Of a stretch of 64,000 nucleotides of DNA, positions 59,953 to 64,000 are shown piece by piece (position 1 is the stretch's first letter; every line of letters starts with the position of its first letter). This DNA comes from Paracoccaceae bacterium. Its GTDB lineage: Bacteria > Pseudomonadota > Alphaproteobacteria > Rhodobacterales > Rhodobacteraceae. Where the stretch lies: assembly GCA_022448245.1 (NCBI GenBank), contig JAKVCO010000021.1, forward strand, positions 1 to 64,000, written 5' to 3'. A program made the position numbers and the translations under genes. The notes beneath the pieces are model-generated. The model was not told the origin of the DNA. It did no database searches and saw nothing but the letters and a program-made list of their open reading frames with translations.

Positions 59953-60950
59953 GACTTGCTCCGCCCGGCGAAGACGAACCACGAAAGCCACAATGCGCCG
60001 ATGCCCCAGCCCACCACGTAGCGGGTCGTCATGTCCTGGATCAGCTGGCGCGCAAAACCTTCAAGAAGCGCCGCTGCAAGGAGCATCAGAGCCGCCACGA
60101 TCGCGATTTTCACCGCATCCCGACCGGCGATTCTGAGCGCCTCACGTCGCGTCTTCTGGCCGGGGAAGAGGACTGCGAACCCGAGCCTCAGCCCACCGCC
60201 ACACGCGATGCAAATGGCCGAAAGCTCGGTCACGCCATGGACAGAAAGCCAACCGCCGATGTCCCAGCCCAGGCCGCGTTCCACATGGACAGCGTAGAAC
60301 GCTCCAATGGCGAGGCCGTTGTAAAAGGTCAGCAAGATCGCAGGCGCACAGGCAAAGACCCCGAGGCCGAAGATAAAGATCGCGATGCGCGTATTGTGCG
60401 AGAACAGAAAACTCGCAAAGACGCCCAGCCCGCTGGCCTCGGGGCTGTCGTCATAGATGATACTGAGAAGATACTCGGTTGAGGCATCGGGCCCGCGATC
60501 CCCGGCGAGACCGGGCGGCATGAAGACGTAAAACCACTCCGAGTTTTCGAGATAGAGAAGGTAGCCCACCAGAAAACCCAGCCCCATGCAGGCAAAGCCT
60601 GCGAGCAAGAACGGCCAACACCGGCGCATGGCCTGCGGAGCGGAATGGGTAAAGAAGCGCGTGAAGAGGCCCCCCAGCCGTTCCTGAGGCGCGTAGACGC
60701 TAAGGTAGGCCCGCGCGGCCAGCGCTTCGAGGTAAGCGAGGAGCGCTTTGTCGAGACTGATCTCCCGCGCGATGGCGAGCGATGTGGTGGCCTGTCGGTA
60801 GAGCGCGGCCAGATCGCGGCTTTGCTCGAAACTCAGCGATTGCACGCCGCCGGCCTCGGCAAAGGTCACGAGGTCTTCGAGCTTCTTCCAGTCTTTCTCC
60901 CGCTCTGCGCGGAAGCGGGCGGAGCGCATGAGGGTTGCGTCGTCAGCCAT
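59949..60950 (-). CDS. SpoIIM/stage II sporulation M-like membrane protein
   Basis: This 333-aa protein has an N-terminal cytoplasmic helical domain of about 110 residues (DWKKLEDLVTFAEAGGVQSL), followed by five or six helices with CMGLGFLVGYLLY, NTRIAIFIFGLGVFACAPAILLTFYNGLAIGAFY and VHGVTELSAICIACGGGLRLG, the signature of the SpoIIM family. Outside endospore formers such proteins accompany MoxR/DUF58 genes and are thought to act in membrane remodelling. Overlaps with RDD and DUF58 genes show one operon. Confidence 0.9.
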   Translation of the reverse strand: MADDATLMRSARFRAEREKDWKKLEDLVTFAEAGGVQSLSFEQSRDLAALYRQATTSLAIAREISLDKALLAYLEALAARAYLSVYAPQERLGGLFTRFFTHSAPQAMRRCWPFLLAGFACMGLGFLVGYLLYLENSEWFYVFMPPGLAGDRGPDASTEYLLSIIYDDSPEASGLGVFASFLFSHNTRIAIFIFGLGVFACAPAILLTFYNGLAIGAFYAVHVERGLGWDIGGWLSVHGVTELSAICIACGGGLRLGFAVLFPGQKTRREALRIAGRDAVKIAIVAALMLLAAALLEGFARQLIQDMTTRYVVGWGIGALWLSWFVFAGRSKS

Positions 60951-62212
60951 CAGATCAGCTCCCTCTCTTTGATGTCGAGATAGGCGGAGATGAGGCGCCC
61001 CGTTACCTGACCCGGTTTCGCATCGATCACCGTCACGCCGAGGCGGGTGAGCCGTTCGAGGACGAGCCGCCGTTCAGAGAGCGATTGGTTCGCGGCCACC
61101 AGCGTCGCCACCCCGTTCATGTCGTCGGGCGCCTCTTCAATCTTCTCCTCAAGATCCGGGTCGCGGATGGCCACGAAGAGGATGAGGTGCCGCTTGGCGA
61201 GGATCGCGATGTTTTCGAGCATGAGCTCGGCAGAGGTCGTGTCCACGAAGTCCGTGAAGATGATGATGAGGGATCGCTTGGGTGTACGGGCGTTGAGCTC
61301 CGTCAGGGCAAGGGTGTGGTTCGTCTCCCGGCTCACATAGTCGAGCTCGGCCGCCCAGGAACGCAGCCGCACGAAAGCGGCGCGGCCGGGTTCTGGTTTG
61401 GCAAAGCTGCGCGGGCGCACGTCGTAGGCATAGTGGCCCACGAGATCGCCGCCCACATTCGCAGCCCATGCGACGGCGAGCGCGGCCGTCACCGCGTGGT
61501 CGATCTTAGGCATGCCGGCGATCTCTTCCCGCATCAGAAAGCCGTTATCGATGGCGAGGATGACGTGGTGGTTCCGCTCGGCCCGAAGCTCCTTGGCGAC
61601 GAGGGCGCGTTTGCGCGCCGACCGCTTCCAGTCGATGCTTTTGACGTCCATGCCGGGCACGAAGTCGCGCAGCTGATGGAATTCGGAACCATCGCCAATG
61701 GCCCGGTTCTCCTTTTGCCCGAAGAGCTGCGAGATCACCTTCGTCGTCAGCGCGCCCGATTGCACGAGGCGGATATTGGGGACAACGCGGACTTCGGCCC
61801 CGAGCGCGAGGCGCGGTACGAATTCAAAGAGGCCAAGCCGCGATGTCCAGCGGAGCCAGAGGTAGGGCATGGACCAGACCCCGCGCCGCTGGGCGTTCAC
61901 CTTAACATCGAGCCGCCCTACCCGGTTGAAGGACATCTGTCCGGGGCCACTGAGGCCCTCGGGCCAGTCAAAGCGCGCTTCCTGCCCCGGTGCGGCACGC
62001 GGATCGGCGAGCGAGAGGGTGAAATCCTCCCCTACGAAGACCTCGGTCGGGGCATCAACATCCAAGGACGATTGCCGGCGCATCGACAAAAGCATGTCGC
62101 CCGCCGCCACAAGGATGAGCACGGCCCACGGCGCAAGCGCGAGGTCGCTCACCCCGTCGCCTGCCACCGCCGCAAGGACGGTCAGGACCAAAAGGCCAAT
62201 GGCTGCGGCCAA
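60950..62212 (-). CDS. DUF58 protein
   Basis: This 420-aa protein has two N-terminal membrane helices, a beta-rich region (FTLSLADPRAAPGQEARFDWPE, RRGVWSMPYLWLRW), and the DUF58 core FVPGMDVKSIDWKRSARKRALVAKELRAERNHHVILAIDNG, which leads into a von Willebrand A-like fold. DUF58 proteins pair with MoxR ATPases. The listed start is TTG 62212. The frame reaches CTG 62236 in a CTGA overlap with the moxR stop, and MIRPSRRLL is the more usual start of the family, so initiation at CTG is possible. It shares one base with the SpoIIM gene. Confidence 0.88.
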   Translation of the reverse strand: MAAAIGLLVLTVLAAVAGDGVSDLALAPWAVLILVAAGDMLLSMRRQSSLDVDAPTEVFVGEDFTLSLADPRAAPGQEARFDWPEGLSGPGQMSFNRVGRLDVKVNAQRRGVWSMPYLWLRWTSRLGLFEFVPRLALGAEVRVVPNIRLVQSGALTTKVISQLFGQKENRAIGDGSEFHQLRDFVPGMDVKSIDWKRSARKRALVAKELRAERNHHVILAIDNGFLMREEIAGMPKIDHAVTAALAVAWAANVGGDLVGHYAYDVRPRSFAKPEPGRAAFVRLRSWAAELDYVSRETNHTLALTELNARTPKRSLIIIFTDFVDTTSAELMLENIAILAKRHLILFVAIRDPDLEEKIEEAPDDMNGVATLVAANQSLSERRLVLERLTRLGVTVIDAKPGQVTGRLISAYLDIKERELI

Positions 62213-62232
62213 TAATCTGCGGGAAGGACGGA

Positions 62233-63189
62233 TCAGCGGGGGGCCTCGATCTGGTTGAGGATGTTCTCAAGAACCTGATCGGACGACCGGCCTTCGATCT
62301 CAGCCGCCGGGCCCAGCACCACGCGGTGACGCATGGCGGGAATGTAGAGGCGTTTGACGTCGTCCGGGATCGCGAAATCACGCCCAGCGAGCGCCGCCGT
62401 CGCCCGCGTCGCCAGTGCCAGCGCATCTGCCGCGCGGGTGGAGGCGCCATAGGCAATGTCGCTCGTGGCGCGCGTCGCACGGACAAGCCGTAGGATGTAG
62501 TTGAGGATATCGTCGTCGAGGATAATCCCGTCGATGATCTTGCGGCTGTCGGCGAGGTCCTCGGCGCTCAGCACCGATTGCAGGCCGCTCGTCTCCGCGC
62601 CGGTCTCTACTGGCTCTTTGGCGTGCTTTTGGAGGATCGCGATCTCCACCTCCTCGGGCGGGAAGTCGATCAGAACTTTGAAGAGGAAGCGGTCGAGCTG
62701 CGCCTCGGGCAGCGGATAGGTGCCCTGCTGCTCGATCGGGTTTTGCGTGGCCACAACGATGAAGTTGTCGCCGAGCGAATGGTCCGTGCCATCGATGGAG
62801 ACCACGCCTTCGTTCATCGCCTGAAGCAGCGCGGCCTGCGTCTTGGGCGGGGCGCGGTTGATCTCGTCTGCAAGCAGCACCTCCGAGAACACGGGGCCCT
62901 TCGTCAGGATGAAATCGTTGGTCTGGAAGTTGAAGATCGAGGTGCCCAGCACGTCGCCCGGCATCAGGTCAGGCGTAAACTGGATGCGCCCGAAATCGAG
63001 TGACAGCGCAGATGCAAAGGACCGAGCAAGAAGCGTCTTGGCGGTGCCCGGAGGGCCCTCCATCAGCACGTGGCCACGCGCAAAAAGCGCGACGATCAAG
63101 CTGTCGATGACGTCCTCTTGGCCGAGGACGGTCTTGCCGATCTCAGCCCTGAGGGCGTCGGCTCGGGCGGCTAATACCTCGAGAGTCAT
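62233..63189 (-). CDS. moxR: MoxR-family AAA+ ATPase
   Basis: This 318-aa ATPase has Walker [17 protein letters not shown], a [13 protein letters not shown] loop, Walker [25 protein letters not shown], sensor 1 [24 protein letters not shown], and a C-terminal lid. MoxR proteins act as chaperones for partner proteins with VWA domains, here the DUF58 product. ATG 63189 lies 47 nt inside the upstream DUF4350 gene. All neighbours overlap, suggesting a single polycistronic message. Confidence 0.94.
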   Translation of the reverse strand: MTLEVLAARADALRAEIGKTVLGQEDVIDSLIVALFARGHVLMEGPPGTAKTLLARSFASALSLDFGRIQFTPDLMPGDVLGTSIFNFQTNDFILTKGPVFSEVLLADEINRAPPKTQAALLQAMNEGVVSIDGTDHSLGDNFIVVATQNPIEQQGTYPLPEAQLDRFLFKVLIDFPPEEVEIAILQKHAKEPVETGAETSGLQSVLSAEDLADSRKIIDGIILDDDILNYILRLVRATRATSDIAYGASTRAADALALATRATAALAGRDFAIPDDVKRLYIPAMRHRVVLGPAAEIEGRSSDQVLENILNQIEAPR

Positions 63190-64000
63190 CGGTAATCTGC
63201 TCCAATATTCGTTCGAGTTCGGAAACGGCGGCCATGGCTTGCCCGGCGCTTGCGCCTTTGGGCATGGCCGCCAAATTGTTCAGCGCCCCGGCGAGCGGAC
63301 CGGCGAGGTCCGGGTGGCGGCGCTTGGTGAAGGAAAGGAAGGCCTCGGCGTTCGAAAACTGCCGGGCATGGGCAGGCCCAAAGAGCGCGGAGGCCGTCGC
63401 CGCCAGACGCGCGCGGGCGTATTCGTTCGCAAGCGCACCGTCCTGGCCCGATAGGCGCATCAGATTGGCGCGTGCCCCGATGGCCAACGCTTTCGCAGCG
63501 CCCAACCGCCCCACAGAGTCGCGCAGCGGGCCAAAGCGCATGAACGCCCGCCACAGAATCAAGAGAAGCGATAAGACCGCGCCCGCCCACATCAGCGTAA
63601 ACGGCGGTTCAAAGAAGCGCAGCAGGTCAGCCCAGTCCCTTTCACGTGCAACACGCTCCTCCGGGGAGGAAAACCAAGAGCGTCGGCTGTAGTCGATCAG
63701 GATCCGACCTTCGGCGCCAAAGGGCGCGATGAAGTCGCGAATTATGAAGGCGTTGTCCCCCAGAAGGAGCCCGTGATTATTCACGAGATCAGGGTCCGAG
63801 AGGATTAACATCTTCGTGCCCCAACGCGTGTCGCAACGCCCAAGCAGCATGCCATCGCTATCACCAATCATTGGCTCGCAGGCCTCGGCCGTGAACATCT
63901 GCGCGGCATAGCTGACAGCGGTAAGTCGCTCGCCATCAAGGGTGTTGTAGACGAACTCGGAGAAGGGGGTGCGGCTGTAGCGGATGCTGACATCTCTGCC
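63143..64000 (-). CDS. DUF4350 domain protein (5' end beyond window)
   Basis: The frame runs in from outside the window and ends at 63143, 286 codons in view. The N-terminal visible part (RYSRTPFSEFVYNTLDGERLTAVSYAAQMF, then LILSDPDLVNNHGLLLGDNAFII) fits the extracytoplasmic DUF4350 domain, which resembles a glutamine amidotransferase-like fold. It is followed by a helix at about FTLMWAGAVLSLLLILW and a cytoplasmic tail. It heads the MoxR-DUF58-SpoIIM-RDD operon, overlapping moxR by 47 nt. Confidence 0.88.
   Translation of the reverse strand, partial: GRDVSIRYSRTPFSEFVYNTLDGERLTAVSYAAQMFTAEACEPMIGDSDGMLLGRCDTRWGTKMLILSDPDLVNNHGLLLGDNAFIIRDFIAPFGAEGRILIDYSRRSWFSSPEERVARERDWADLLRFFEPPFTLMWAGAVLSLLLILWRAFMRFGPLRDSVGRLGAAKALAIGARANLMRLSGQDGALANEYARARLAATASALFGPAHARQFSNAEAFLSFTKRRHPDLAGPLAGALNNLAAMPKGASAGQAMAAVSELERILEQITDDSRGISRPSRRPQG

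Overview
The window looks like a chromosome segment of a marine alphaproteobacterium of the order Rhodobacterales (Roseobacter-type). The evidence is a CcrM-type adenine methyltransferase with GAnTC sites in its own promoter, perfect CtrA boxes (TTAA-N7-TTAAC), the regulators PetP/PetR, a TAXI-type TRAP transporter, the lipid A/Kdo block pmbA-cysQ-DUF4170-waaA-like-lpxK, and the lptC-lptA-lptB-hpf-ptsN block. GC content is high, and ATGA, GTGA and TGATG gene junctions are common.

Layout. 1-120: tail of an IS5-family transposase. 169-5684: a plus-strand sugar-nucleotide cluster of RmlC-, RmlB- and RmlD-like proteins (all with altered catalytic residues), a 41-codon coupled ORF, an intact UDP-glucuronate 4-epimerase and a ThDP enzyme. 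5789-14669: a DctB/DctD-like two-component system, a thioesterase, a TAXI TRAP transporter, a tartrate/malate dehydrogenase-like enzyme and a dehalogenase-like hydrolase. The same palindrome lies upstream of both the sensor kinase and the transporter. 14670-16647: a divergent SDR/AraC pair, both decayed. 16659-19665: copper detoxification (cueR/copA) with a textbook 19-bp-spacer promoter.

19670-34829 is a worn, transfer-rich stretch. It holds a truncated aminotransferase, three IS5-family copies (one inside another, one intact), a D5 primase/helicase remnant, an IS110 remnant, and several genes with single in-frame stops. Among these sit sound genes: a hydrolase, a CtrA-box-linked secreted protein, a membrane-anchored winged-helix protein, a cysteine-containing secreted protein behind a ribosome-site hairpin, a pilin-like protein, rnhB, ccrM, a lipoprotein and a LuxR/hydrolase fusion. 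34885-36240: TetR regulator, bicupin, and a 35-aa peptide whose start lies inside a hairpin.

36237-64000 is mostly core genome: AlkB-type monooxygenase, mutY, DUF721, a DsbA-like protein, lpxK, a waaA-like gene, DUF4170, cysQ-like, pmbA, a DUF2125 protein, petR, petP, ilvE, an EamA exporter, HupE with DUF4198, ptsN, hpf, lptBAC, kdsD, an RNase D-like exonuclease, an RlmL-like methyltransferase, an SDR, a membrane protein, and an RDD-SpoIIM-DUF58-MoxR-DUF4350 operon cut by the window edge. Envelope construction (Kdo/lipid A synthesis, Lpt export, polysaccharide sugars) is the main recurring theme. No rRNA, tRNA or CRISPR was recognised.
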